Part shown: piece by piece, positions 1 through 8,790 of the stretch
How the letters are laid out: each line of letters begins with the position of its first letter
Numbering within the stretch: position 1 is the stretch's first letter
NCBI GenBank assembly: GCA_023145535.1
Contig: JAGLDQ010000256.1
Coordinates: 1 to 16,104, forward strand
Source: Cocleimonas sp.
GTDB lineage: Bacteria > Pseudomonadota > Gammaproteobacteria > Thiotrichales > Thiotrichaceae
Direction: 5' to 3'
Length of the DNA: 16,104 bases
The notes under the pieces: model-generated
Databases searched by the model: none
What the model saw: the letters and a program-made list of their open reading frames with translations, nothing else
Told to the model about the DNA's origin: nothing
Program-made: the position numbers and the translations under genes

Positions 1-566
1 CCTGCATCAAGGTTAGCGCCATTCACATCAGCAACGCCATAACTACTCACTTGCTCCATTGGGACTGGCTCTACCATTATTTGGCTAGTGCCTGTCTCAT
101 CAAACAAACGCATCATTTCTGATAGATTTTCTGTTTTCAAATCACAGCTATGTGCATCAATAATCACATCAGGCAATAACACCACAAAGGGATCATCCCC
201 CACTACTGGCAATGCACATAAAATAGCATGACCTAAGCCTTTTGCTTCGCCTTGGCGGACATGGATAAACGTAACATCAGGAGAAATTGCATGTATTTCT
301 TTCAATAACGCATCTTTATTGCCACGAATCAAACTTTCAGCCAACTCAAAGTTCACATCAAAATGGTTTTCTATGGCACTTTTGCTAGAATGTGTTACCA
401 GCACAATTTCTTTAATCCCTGCTGCAACGCACTCATCAACGATATATTGAATCATAGGCTTATCAACGACAGGCAGCATTTCTTTAGGAATGGCTTTGGT
501 TGCAGGCAACATACGCGTACCAAAACCAGCCACAGGGATAACGGCTTTACGAAGTTTTATGGTCAT
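1..566 (-). CDS. galU: UTP-glucose-1-phosphate uridylyltransferase (GalU), N-terminal part, cut by the window edge
   Basis: GalU makes UDP-glucose from UTP and glucose-1-phosphate in the cytoplasm, supplying envelope polysaccharide and glycolipid synthesis. About 188 residues are present; the C-terminal third lies beyond base 1. The N-terminus reads MTIKLRKAVIPVAGFGTRML, followed by PATKAIPKEMLPVVDKP, which is the GxGTRxLPxTK nucleotide-binding signature plus the conserved lysine segment. Further on are VTHSSKSAIENHFD, VRQGEAKGLGHAI, LLPDVIID and FDETGTSQIMVEPV, all close to gammaproteobacterial GalU. The ATG at 566 is preceded by a purine-rich AGAGAG about 2-8 bases upstream, a ribosome-binding site similar to the one before the PKS. 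It lies 188 bp downstream of the alpha-oxoamine synthase on the same strand, so it may be cotranscribed or have its own promoter. The assignment is firm; a role with the PKS is not implied. Confidence 0.96.
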   Translation of the reverse strand, partial: MTIKLRKAVIPVAGFGTRMLPATKAIPKEMLPVVDKPMIQYIVDECVAAGIKEIVLVTHSSKSAIENHFDVNFELAESLIRGNKDALLKEIHAISPDVTFIHVRQGEAKGLGHAILCALPVVGDDPFVVLLPDVIIDAHSCDLKTENLSEMMRLFDETGTSQIMVEPVPMEQVSSYGVADVNGANLDA

Positions 567-754
567 AACTCTCTCTTTTTATTAACTCAGTCGATGTAAT
601 TATTGCATACATCATAAGATTTTATGCGCGTAGTTATCTATAAATTATTACTGTTGATTAACGATCAACCTAAAAAATCCTTAAAAATACCTTCCTGACT
701 GAGAGAAAGTATCATATGAACCCTTGAAACTTGAAACTACCCTACCATCGCTTT
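567..754. other. AT-rich spacer between the oxoamine synthase gene and galU
   Basis: This 188-bp stretch has no credible gene. It holds a tandem duplication of the 7-mer CTTGAAA (723-736) and a short inverted repeat, GTTGAT/ATCAAC (653-658 and 664-669, 5-nt loop), with no T-run after it on either strand. I see no convincing terminator for the upstream operon and no convincing galU promoter, so read-through into galU is possible. Confidence 0.4.
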
Positions 755-2086
755 TTAAGACGGTCTTATATCCTTCATATTTTCCACAATTTTATTCAAT
801 GTGTAGTCCAATTCTTTCGGTGTGTGAGCCGTATTAATAAAGAAACGCAATCTTGCTTCACCATCAGGCACAACAGGGTGAAAAATAGCTTGTACATTAA
901 TACCTTGTTTATTCAAACGAGCGGTTAACTCAAGTGCTATGTTTGTATCTCCGATAATAATAGGCACAACCGCTGTGCCATCACTAATCCCTGTATTTAA
1001 GCCTAATTCATTCGCACGTTTTAAAAAATAGGATGAGTTTTCTTGTAAATTTTTTACTCGCCATGTTTCTGTTTTTAATTTACGCAATGCACATAAAGCG
1101 GCAGCAGCAGAGGCGGGTGGCGTGGTGGCACAATAAAGTGCGGCACCTGGTGCATAATAGCGTAGGTTCTCAATCAACATTCTACTCCCTGCAATATACC
1201 CCCCCACACTGCCTAATGATTTACTGAGACTTCCCATCCAAATATCAACATCATCAGGCTTAATGTCCATCGCTTCTTGTGCGCCACGCCCTGTTTTTCC
1301 AATCGTGCCTAATGAATGCGCTTCATCCAACATAACGGAGCAATGATGACGATTCGCAACCTCAATAATAGCTTGAACATTACCAACGTCTCCATCCATT
1401 GAATAAACGCCCTCAATTAAGACCACACAACGTTCATGGCGATTACGATGAATTTTTAATAACTTATCCAATGCCTCTGCATCATTGTGTGCAAAATTAA
1501 GACGACGAGAACCGGCCATTAACGCGCCAGAAATCATGGAGTTATGAATTAAAGCATCATGTACGATGAGATCTTTTTCGCCGAAGAGATAACCAATAGT
1601 AGAAACATTGGTTAAAAAGCCACTCACAAAAATAAGGGCATCCTCTGTTCCAAAAAAATCGGCAAATTCTGCTTCTAATTCTTCATACAGTGGAATTTGC
1701 CCTGAAACAATACGCGCTGCCGAGACGGAAGTGCCATATTGATCAATCGCTTGCTTTGCGGCTTCAGCAAGATCAGCATCCGATGCCATATCTAAGTAGT
1801 TATAAGAAGAAAAATTAATCTTCCATTGATTATCAATTAGTAATCTAGAGCCTTTTCGCTCTGACCATGCATTAAAATAAGGATTTTCAATCTGGCTATC
1901 TTCTAAATGTTGATTGATTCCTAATAATGCAATAATTCCTTGATGATTATCAAAACTGCGTCCAATAGGGGTGACTCTTTCTACTGGTTTTTTAGGTGCA
2001 TGACCGAACCTTCCTGCCAGTTCCCGCCCTTTTTTCGCCTTACCGACGATTAATTGTTTTGCCAGTGTTCTTGCATTTGAACTCAT
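755..2086 (-). CDS. PLP-dependent alpha-oxoamine synthase, predicted PKS chain-releasing enzyme
   Basis: A fold-type I PLP enzyme of the alpha-oxoamine synthase family (serine palmitoyltransferase, BioF, KBL, ALAS). These condense an amino acid with an acyl thioester and lose CO2, giving a 2-amino-3-ketone. The 443 residues include YGTSVSAARIVSG (117-129), LIVHDALIHNSMISG (173-187), VLIEGVYSMDGD (222-233), DEAHSLG (254-260, PLP-pyridine Asp and stacking His) and GSLSKSLGSVGGY (285-297), with K289 as the predicted Schiff-base lysine. About 60 basic residues precede the core and could contact the PKS. The start codon overlaps the PKS stop (ATGA, 2083-2086) and has a good ribosome-binding site, so the two are translationally coupled. 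Since the PKS has no thioesterase, I infer this enzyme offloads the ACP-bound chain, as Fum8 does after Fum1 in fungal fumonisin synthesis. The amino acid used (Ser, Ala, Gly or other) is not resolved. Simple BioF or KBL is unlikely given the N-terminal extension and the partner gene. Confidence 0.92.
   Translation of the reverse strand: MSSNARTLAKQLIVGKAKKGRELAGRFGHAPKKPVERVTPIGRSFDNHQGIIALLGINQHLEDSQIENPYFNAWSERKGSRLLIDNQWKINFSSYNYLDMASDADLAEAAKQAIDQYGTSVSAARIVSGQIPLYEELEAEFADFFGTEDALIFVSGFLTNVSTIGYLFGEKDLIVHDALIHNSMISGALMAGSRRLNFAHNDAEALDKLLKIHRNRHERCVVLIEGVYSMDGDVGNVQAIIEVANRHHCSVMLDEAHSLGTIGKTGRGAQEAMDIKPDDVDIWMGSLSKSLGSVGGYIAGSRMLIENLRYYAPGAALYCATTPPASAAAALCALRKLKTETWRVKNLQENSSYFLKRANELGLNTGISDGTAVVPIIIGDTNIALELTARLNKQGINVQAIFHPVVPDGEARLRFFINTAHTPKELDYTLNKIVENMKDIRPS
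1199..1205 (-). repeat. G7 tract in the oxoamine synthase gene
   Basis: Seven C on the plus strand, read as GTG GGG GGG TAT for V294-Y297, just after the PLP lysine motif. Both glycines use GGG. Confidence 0.9.
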
Positions 2087-5000
2087 GATGCTTTCCTCTT
2101 TAATAAAACCTCGTCTTTTTGACTTGTTGCAGATGAAGTTTCGCCCATCAGAGTATTTTGCTCTACAATAACTTGGGAAGGGTCGGTAAAATTCATTAAA
2201 GCAACCAACTCTTCAGCAATGGCAAGAATGGTTTTTCCACCCAGCATAGAAAGAATTGACATTTCAACCGATAACGAGCGGTTAATTAATGCTTGCAACT
2301 CAACGGCTGTTAAAGAATCAATACCAAACCCGTCAAGTGGCGCATCAAGTTCAATATCATCTGTCTCCATTTGCAGTATTTCCGCAATATGTTCAATAAG
2401 AATATAACCGACGGTTTCCGCACGTTGCTCCGCTGGCTGTTGCCCAATGGCATCGACAATGGAGTCGCCGCTTTTATCTGCTCCTTCTTCTGAAATAATA
2501 AGGGCGCAACGATACGATGAAGCCGAACGCGGCTCTGCAAACTCCCATACCGACCAGTCCATCGACACCATTGTCATAATGGGCATATTCCACTCCATTA
2601 CGCGGGAAAATGTTGCATGCATTAAATCTTCTTCCATGAAATACATGCCACGTAATGCCAAATATTGTTTTAAATCCTCATGTGCTGTTGCCATGCCAAT
2701 ATTAACAGGCCCGAGTTGAATGGAGTTACCAGGAAGGCCTGCCGCCTGACGTGATTCCATAAGTCCATCCATAAAAGAATTAGCTAAAGCGTAATTCGTT
2801 TGATGAAAATTACCCGATGGCGACGCAACCGATGAGAAGGCCCAGAAGAAATCTAAATCGGTATTTTCTTTAGTGAGTTCATGTAAATGACTAATTCCCA
2901 TTATTTTAGGTAATGCTACTTTTTCAATCTTTTCTCTATCAAGATCTAAAAAGCCACAATCCTCTAATGTTCCCGCGCCGTGTACAACGCCCCCAATAGT
3001 CCATTTATGATCAATAAGAATAAAAACATTCGTCAGTGCGGTCAGATTAGCAACATCACAAGCATAAACATCGACGGAAACACCGCGAGACTCCAATCCC
3101 TTTACCGCATTGTTAGCAGACTCAGAGGATGCGCCGTTACGCCCGAGTAGAACAATTTGTTTCGTTCCTCTATCAATACACCAATTGGCAACCATTAAGC
3201 CAATGCCTCCTAATCCTCCTGTAATCACAACACATTTTTTAGGATCTAACTCACGACGACGCAGGGTGTATTGAGACACTAAAGGCGTGCTGTCCATATC
3301 AATACAAACTTTACCAATTTGTTGTGATTTTGAGAGGAAGGTAAAAGCATCTTGTACTTTGTCTGCCCCAAAGGTAGTCACGGCTAAGGCGGGCAAATTA
3401 CCATTCGATAGGTTTTGAAAGACCTTATCCATTAAAGAAAAGAAATAATCAGGTTGTTTCAACACCAAATAATCTAAATCTAATGTGGTATAGCTCACTC
3501 CCTTTTCAAAGAGAGCCAAATCTAAGGTAGCCCCCATAAACATATCGCTTTTTCCAATTTCAATAAAACGCCCAAAAGAAGCGAGCGCTTCAATACTCAC
3601 GGGCACAATTCCGCCACCCACTGAGTTAAAGACCACATCAACGCCTTTGTTATCTGTCATAGATTTTATTGCCGCGCCAAAGTTTAGCGTACGAGAGTCA
3701 ACCACATGATCAGCACCCATTTTTAGTAAATAATCACGCTTTTCTTCCGTTCCTGCTGACGCAATAATAGTTGCACCAATATACTTGGCGATATGCAAAG
3801 CCGCTAAACCAACCCCCCCTGCCGCGCCATGAATTAAGATACTCTCACCACGACGTAATTTTGCAACTCCTTTCAGCCCCCAAAGTGCCGTACCATAGGC
3901 AACAAAGCTCGCCGCAGACTCCCCTAATTTAAAGTGCTTGGGTTGTTTTTGAATAATAGCAATGGGTAAATAATGAGGATCAGTAAAAATAGTTAAATAA
4001 CGTCTAAAGGTATCCGCCGTTGCAACGGCTACTTTATCTCCGACCACATAATCACTGACCTCTTCACCCACACGTACAACGATCCCTTCGCATTCTAGTC
4101 CTAACGTTAGGCCTGAGTTTGTCGCCTCCACCAAGTCTTCAGTGAGCATGCCATTCACTTTTGATAAATCTTTGTAGTTTAATGAAACGGCGTTAACTTT
4201 AATTTCAATCTGCCCGTTACAAGGAGCGACTCGCTCTTCTTCTGTGAAACTTAATGCTTTAATTGAAGGATGTTCTGGTTTTTTGAGTACAAAACCCGTA
4301 TGCCCTGTATCAATAAACGGTTTTTGTACGGTTGTTTGCAGGTCATGGTAGCTATTTTTAGTGACACGACTAATTTGCATTGCCCAACGTTCATGGCCAT
4401 GCAAAGCAACTTCATCCTCTGCATTACTCACACTCACTTCAAGCGCCAACGCATAGCCATCAATCGCTTCATCAATATCAATATGACGAATCGTTATGGG
4501 CGCTAATTCATTATGGGCGCATCGACGCAATCCTGTAACCCATGCCGTGCTCCAATTATCTAAAGAATATCTTACCTCGGCAGCCAGTGCCTCCTGCGTA
4601 ATCATGGATAATGTGCCACTATAACCTGCACCGTGAAGTGCTTGTAATGACAGCACTATATTAGCTGATTCTGTCATTGCATCATCAGGGGTTTCGGTAT
4701 GAACAAAGACAATAAGCTGTTCAAAATCATTGATGTTTTCCGTCTCAGAAAAATCATCAATACTGTCAAATAACAAGACTTCTTCGCACCCTAACTCAAC
4801 TAATCCTTCACCTAAACCCTCAGGAATTCGATCTTCTCCAACCACCGCAATTTTAGGACTAGCAACAATATCATCCTCATAGCCAACTAAAGACCAACCG
4901 AGTCGATAAGAGATACTTTCTAATTCCTTTTGTAGTGGATCAACAGCTAGTTGTGCTGCATCACAGCGTATCCCTAGCAACTCAACGGCAACCTTGTCGC

Positions 5001-8000
5001 CACTCATTAGGATAAGATCCGCCTTAATATAGCGATGATTGTGATTGGTAATCGTTAGTAATGCTGTTGCTTGATTGGTAATCTCATGATAACAATGAAT
5101 TTCATCGATCTGCACAGGAAGGTAAGCAGAGCTAGCACTTTCCTCTAATAAGGCGAGCATTGATTGAAATGCCCCATCTAACAATGCGGGGTGAATAATA
5201 TGTTGCTTATTTTCATTCACCTGCAAATCAATAATTGCCCGATTTTCTAAGCGCTTTAACGATTTAATAGAACGAAACTGTTCGCCATAATCCAGTCCTA
5301 CAGCATTAAAAGTTGCATATAAACTGTCAACGGCAACGGATTCAAACCGTTCTAATTGTGCACTATCCATTGCGCTTAAAGGGTTAGTCGGCTCAGCATA
5401 AACACCACTCAGTAAATCGGCACTGGCATGGTGCTGCCATTGGTCTTCTTTAGAAGCACTACCTGCATAAATCTTAATATGGTTACCACTTTCCAACGTG
5501 GTTTTTAACGTGATATCTTCCTTATTGTCGAGAAGAAGCGCACGATGGAAACGAATATTTTTGAGGACTTTATCCCCCCCCATTTTAATGGCCTCCTGCA
5601 TTGCTGCTAACAAGGTATCAATATAACCAGCCCCAGGAAACACAACATTGTTTCCAACGGTATGATCGGGTAACCATGCAATAACAGAGGGGGATAACTC
5701 CGCTTGCCATGAAGGAATAGGGTCTGGTAACCGTCGCCCTAATAAAGGATGGGCATCAACCCAACCTTGACGTGCTTCTTTATCGTACTTTGATTCACTC
5801 CAATGCTTTTTTCGTTGCCAAGGATAACGTCGTAAATTAGCTTGCGGATTCGCCATACCAACATAACTTGCAAAGTCAATCGACACACCTGATGTCCATA
5901 ACGTCGACATTGTCTCAATTAAACGTACCATTTCAGGTTCTTTACGTTTTAAGGTATGACTGCACGTACCATTATAACGACTCTTTAAAATGCTTTCTTT
6001 TATATAGCCTGAAAGAACAGGATGTGGCCCAATCTCCAAAAATAATTCATGGCCCGCTTCTAATAGGTTATCCATTGCCTTTTCAAAATAAACGGGTTCA
6101 CGTACATTATCACACCAATATTGACCATCAAATCGCTGGCTTTCTTCTAATTGCTCTCCTGTCACAGTGGAGTAAAGCGAAGTGCTTGGTAGCTGAGGGG
6201 ATAAATCAGCAAGACTCGATGCTAGCTCCTCTAAAATAGGATCCATGCCTGCGCTATGGTAAGGGACTTCAACGCGCAATTTACGTGCAAAAATATTTTT
6301 CTCTTCCAGTTCAGCAACTATTTGATCAATAATTACTTCATCACCTGACAGGGTGGTGTTGCTGGCACTATTAATTCCTGCTAAAGAAACACGGCCTTGT
6401 TGTTCTATTGATAAACGACCGTTTAAATCATCTAAATACGCTTCGGCATCCACTTGATTTAACCCTGTAGCAATCATGGTGCCTGTGCCAGCTGTTTTTG
6501 CTTGCGTTCGACTACGATGGTAAGAAACGCGCAGTGCATCTTCTAATGATAAACTACCTGAAGCGTAGCCTGCACTCACCTCACCCACCGAATGACCAAC
6601 AACAGCGCTTGGCGCTACTCCCCATGATGTTAATAATTCAAACAAACCCATTTGTAGCATAAAATTAGCCGGTTGGGCTATTTCAGTTGCGTAAATGCGT
6701 GATTCATTTTCTGGACGCATCATTTCATCAAGAATAGACCAGCCTGCTATCTCAATGAAGAGTTTATCCGCTTGCTTTAGTTTGTTGGCAAATAAAGGCT
6801 CACTCTTCATTAGCTCATGCCCCATTGCCCACCATTGAGGCCCCATACCACTAAAAACGAACACAGGCTTTTGTTGATGATGCGCTCGATTTTTTATAAT
6901 GCTGGTACTTTTTTTATCATCAATGGCTAATAATAATCTTTCTCTCAAAATATCAACCGAATTAGCACTAATAACCCAACGATGCGTCAATTGAGTTTTA
7001 TAGGTTGCATCACGGCACAATTGCAATGCTTCGGCATGATCAGCCTGTTTTAATTGCTCAAGATAGCTTTTTGCGTACACAAGACAAGCCGCTTCAGAAG
7101 CGGCTGAAATGTGTAACGATAAGTGTTTATGATTAAAGGCTTCTAACTCTGCTAGTTTTTTAAGCGTATGTTGAAGCTGCTTGTTATCGCTATTTTTTAT
7201 TATAGGCGCTTTGGCGAGAACCACATGTGCATTCGTACCACCATAGCCAAAGGAGTTGATTGCAATATAAGACTTTCCTGTGTTTGAAGTGGGTATCGGT
7301 TGCAGTTTATCCGCAATACGCAAATGTAACCCTTTAAAGTCAATCGCAGGATTTAGGTCTTCATCCAACCAAGCTTGGGGTGGAATTTCGCCATGTTTAG
7401 CCACTAATAATGACTTTAAAAAACCTGCAATCCCTGCCGCTGCTTCAAGATGTCCAATGCCCGCTTTGACCGAACCTACCACCAAAGGAGATTTATCATG
7501 TGAGCGTTTTACTGCCGTGCCCATTGCACGCATTTCAATCGGATCACCCACGGGAGTACCTGTTCCATGTGCTTCTAGGTAGGCAATATCATCAGGATTA
7601 ATATTCGCTTCTTGATAAACATGTCGTGCTAAGGTTTTTTGTGATGCTTCACTTGGAACGGTAATACCATCTGTATGACCATCTTGATTCACCCCTGATC
7701 CCATAATCACACCATGAATAGTGTCGCCATCACGCACCGCATCAGAATAGCGTTTAAGCACCACAATACCCGCCCCCTCGCCACGTCCATAGCCATCAGC
7801 ATTCGCGCTAAAGGTCTTACTACGCCCATCACGCGCTAAAAAACGCCCTTTAGACATCATCATCATCACTTCAGGACGGAACATCACATTGACCCCCCCC
7901 GTTACGGCCATATCACAATCACCCGCTAATAGTCCTCGGCACGCTTGGTGTACAGCGACCAATGAAGATGAGCAAGCCGTATCCATTGTCAGACTAGGCC

Positions 8001-8517
8001 CTTGTAAATCAAACGAATAGGATAAACGATTAGAGATCATCGTCATGGTTGAACTAACCGCCGTATAGGTGCCTAATTGTGATTTAGCACGGCCCGATCC
8101 CATTTGTGTAATTAAATTATCTTGCATAAAACAACCGATATAGACACCTGTTTTACTACCACGCAAGGCCGTGATGTCCCCAACACTATCTTCCAATGCT
8201 TCAAATGTTACTTCTAATAATAAACGTTGTTGAGGATCTAAAATAGAGGCTTCACGAGGAGAAATATCAAAAAAAGCCGCATCAAATGCTTCAATATCCC
8301 AGTCCATAAAACTAGCACGATTGACATACGATTTACCTATTTTATTAATTTCCTCATCAAAATGAAATTTCCAATCCCATCGGCTTTTCGGTATTTCATC
8401 CACCGCATCCCCCCCTTTTTTGAGGAACTCCCAAAATTCTGTGATGTTATTTACATTTCCAGGGAAGCGACATCCTGTACCAATAACGGCTATGGGTTCT
8501 CTTTTTGCTGATTCCAT
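2083..8517 (-). CDS. Highly reducing type I polyketide synthase, KS-AT-DH-psiKR-ER-KR-ACP, single module
   Basis: A 2144-residue single-module PKS expected to extend an ACP-bound chain with malonyl-type units and reduce it fully. Domains in order: KS ~6-433 (DTACSSSL, C182; EAHGTGT, H317; KAGIGHLEAA, H356). AT ~551-880 (GMGPQWW; GHSVGE, S643; H754 in VPYHS). DH ~920-1195 (H952 in LPDHTVG; HPALLDGAFQ, D1114). Structural KR half ~1200-1400. ER ~1405-1742 (LNYKD; HGAAGGVG 1563-1570). KR ~1750-1990 (GGLGGIG 1767-1773; K1871, S1896, Y1909, N1913; LED at 1851-1853, suggesting a B-type ketoreductase). ACP ~2030-2110 (GIDSL, S2068 for phosphopantetheine). No loading module, methyltransferase or thioesterase is seen, so I infer iterative use. 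The region between DH and ER has no SAM-binding motif. Start: ATG 8517 with AGAGAG about 6 bases upstream. The 35-residue tail after the ACP may dock the oxoamine synthase. Unlike PUFA synthases there is one ACP, and the domain order matches fungal highly reducing PKSs. Starter and chain length are unknown. Confidence 0.96.
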   Translation of the reverse strand: MESAKREPIAVIGTGCRFPGNVNNITEFWEFLKKGGDAVDEIPKSRWDWKFHFDEEINKIGKSYVNRASFMDWDIEAFDAAFFDISPREASILDPQQRLLLEVTFEALEDSVGDITALRGSKTGVYIGCFMQDNLITQMGSGRAKSQLGTYTAVSSTMTMISNRLSYSFDLQGPSLTMDTACSSSLVAVHQACRGLLAGDCDMAVTGGVNVMFRPEVMMMMSKGRFLARDGRSKTFSANADGYGRGEGAGIVVLKRYSDAVRDGDTIHGVIMGSGVNQDGHTDGITVPSEASQKTLARHVYQEANINPDDIAYLEAHGTGTPVGDPIEMRAMGTAVKRSHDKSPLVVGSVKAGIGHLEAAAGIAGFLKSLLVAKHGEIPPQAWLDEDLNPAIDFKGLHLRIADKLQPIPTSNTGKSYIAINSFGYGGTNAHVVLAKAPIIKNSDNKQLQHTLKKLAELEAFNHKHLSLHISAASEAACLVYAKSYLEQLKQADHAEALQLCRDATYKTQLTHRWVISANSVDILRERLLLAIDDKKSTSIIKNRAHHQQKPVFVFSGMGPQWWAMGHELMKSEPLFANKLKQADKLFIEIAGWSILDEMMRPENESRIYATEIAQPANFMLQMGLFELLTSWGVAPSAVVGHSVGEVSAGYASGSLSLEDALRVSYHRSRTQAKTAGTGTMIATGLNQVDAEAYLDDLNGRLSIEQQGRVSLAGINSASNTTLSGDEVIIDQIVAELEEKNIFARKLRVEVPYHSAGMDPILEELASSLADLSPQLPSTSLYSTVTGEQLEESQRFDGQYWCDNVREPVYFEKAMDNLLEAGHELFLEIGPHPVLSGYIKESILKSRYNGTCSHTLKRKEPEMVRLIETMSTLWTSGVSIDFASYVGMANPQANLRRYPWQRKKHWSESKYDKEARQGWVDAHPLLGRRLPDPIPSWQAELSPSVIAWLPDHTVGNNVVFPGAGYIDTLLAAMQEAIKMGGDKVLKNIRFHRALLLDNKEDITLKTTLESGNHIKIYAGSASKEDQWQHHASADLLSGVYAEPTNPLSAMDSAQLERFESVAVDSLYATFNAVGLDYGEQFRSIKSLKRLENRAIIDLQVNENKQHIIHPALLDGAFQSMLALLEESASSAYLPVQIDEIHCYHEITNQATALLTITNHNHRYIKADLILMSGDKVAVELLGIRCDAAQLAVDPLQKELESISYRLGWSLVGYEDDIVASPKIAVVGEDRIPEGLGEGLVELGCEEVLLFDSIDDFSETENINDFEQLIVFVHTETPDDAMTESANIVLSLQALHGAGYSGTLSMITQEALAAEVRYSLDNWSTAWVTGLRRCAHNELAPITIRHIDIDEAIDGYALALEVSVSNAEDEVALHGHERWAMQISRVTKNSYHDLQTTVQKPFIDTGHTGFVLKKPEHPSIKALSFTEEERVAPCNGQIEIKVNAVSLNYKDLSKVNGMLTEDLVEATNSGLTLGLECEGIVVRVGEEVSDYVVGDKVAVATADTFRRYLTIFTDPHYLPIAIIQKQPKHFKLGESAASFVAYGTALWGLKGVAKLRRGESILIHGAAGGVGLAALHIAKYIGATIIASAGTEEKRDYLLKMGADHVVDSRTLNFGAAIKSMTDNKGVDVVFNSVGGGIVPVSIEALASFGRFIEIGKSDMFMGATLDLALFEKGVSYTTLDLDYLVLKQPDYFFSLMDKVFQNLSNGNLPALAVTTFGADKVQDAFTFLSKSQQIGKVCIDMDSTPLVSQYTLRRRELDPKKCVVITGGLGGIGLMVANWCIDRGTKQIVLLGRNGASSESANNAVKGLESRGVSVDVYACDVANLTALTNVFILIDHKWTIGGVVHGAGTLEDCGFLDLDREKIEKVALPKIMGISHLHELTKENTDLDFFWAFSSVASPSGNFHQTNYALANSFMDGLMESRQAAGLPGNSIQLGPVNIGMATAHEDLKQYLALRGMYFMEEDLMHATFSRVMEWNMPIMTMVSMDWSVWEFAEPRSASSYRCALIISEEGADKSGDSIVDAIGQQPAEQRAETVGYILIEHIAEILQMETDDIELDAPLDGFGIDSLTAVELQALINRSLSVEMSILSMLGGKTILAIAEELVALMNFTDPSQVIVEQNTLMGETSSATSQKDEVLLKRKAS
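2091..2100 (-). promoter_or_regulatory. Ribosome-binding site of the oxoamine synthase, inside the PKS 3' end
   Basis: Read on the minus strand this is AAGAGGAAAG, with the AGGA core 7 bases before the ATG at 2086. It lies within the last PKS codons. It supports this start and reinitiation after the PKS stop. Confidence 0.75.
3813..3819 (-). repeat. G7 tract in the PKS ER domain
   Basis: Seven G on the coding strand encode G1567, G1568 and the first base of V1569, inside the NADPH-binding AAGGVG motif. The glycines are constrained by function, but the choice of GGG is not. Confidence 0.9.
5574..5581 (-). repeat. G8 tract in the PKS DH domain
   Basis: Eight G on the coding strand span M979-G980-G981-D982, in a variable part of the DH domain where no glycine pair is required. 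Confidence 0.9.
7893..7900 (-). repeat. G8 tract in the PKS KS domain
   Basis: Eight G on the coding strand span T206-V209, shortly after the KS active-site cysteine C182. A length change here would truncate the PKS early. Confidence 0.9.
8409..8421 (-). repeat. A6G7 double homopolymer near the PKS N-terminus
   Basis: The coding strand has six A followed directly by seven G, encoding K33-K34-G35-G36 and the first base of D37. It is the most slippage-prone sequence in the operon, and a frame change here would abolish the whole PKS. Confidence 0.9.
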
Positions 8518-8559
8518 TTTGACTCTCTAATAGGTTTAGTGACTACAAATATTGAAAAT

Positions 8560-8590
8560 ATAATAAAAAAATTTGATGATGATCTGTCAT
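8560..8590 (-). promoter_or_regulatory. Candidate sigma-70-type promoter for the PKS operon
   Basis: On the minus strand ATGACA (8590-8585) resembles a -35 box and TATTAT (8565-8560) a -10 box. The 19-bp spacer is longer than ideal. The -10 box is about 43 bp before the PKS ATG. The background is AT-rich, so a chance match is quite possible. Confidence 0.25.
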
Positions 8591-8664
8591 ATATAAGCAA
8601 AGCGACTATGAGTACATAATTCTTAGTTAATCATTAAAAAAAGAGACCTAAAGGTTGATGATGA
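8573..8664. repeat. Direct repeat TTGATGATGA, two copies 82 bp apart
   Basis: Copies at 8573-8582 and 8655-8664 are identical over ten bases. The first overlaps the spacer of the candidate PKS promoter and the second lies upstream of it on the minus strand. They could be paired regulator sites; no family is recognised. Confidence 0.35.
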
Positions 8665-8790
8665 CTTTATATTTTTAATATTGTAACTTAATCAAAAAAT
8701 CCATCACCAATCTTATTTATTTAAAAATAACAACGACCTAAACAAATAGATTAATTAATTCACTAACAAATTAACACAATATTTTATGTG

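Noticed and set aside
653..669. Inverted repeat GTTGAT/ATCAAC as a terminator of the PKS operon
   Set aside because: The stem has only six base pairs with low GC, and no T-run follows on the transcribed strand.
4290..4920. C-methyltransferase domain between DH and ER
   Set aside because: No glycine-rich SAM-binding motif is present; the segment fits the structural half of a split KR.
5868..6239. Plus-strand open frame of 123 codons inside the PKS gene
   Set aside because: It is antisense to the conserved AT domain, has no family features, and the minus-strand frame fully explains the sequence.
2083..8517. PUFA synthase or fatty acid synthase instead of a PKS
   Set aside because: There is a single ACP, the order is KS-AT-DH-ER-KR-ACP, and a PLP release partner follows; PUFA synthases have tandem ACPs and several subunits.
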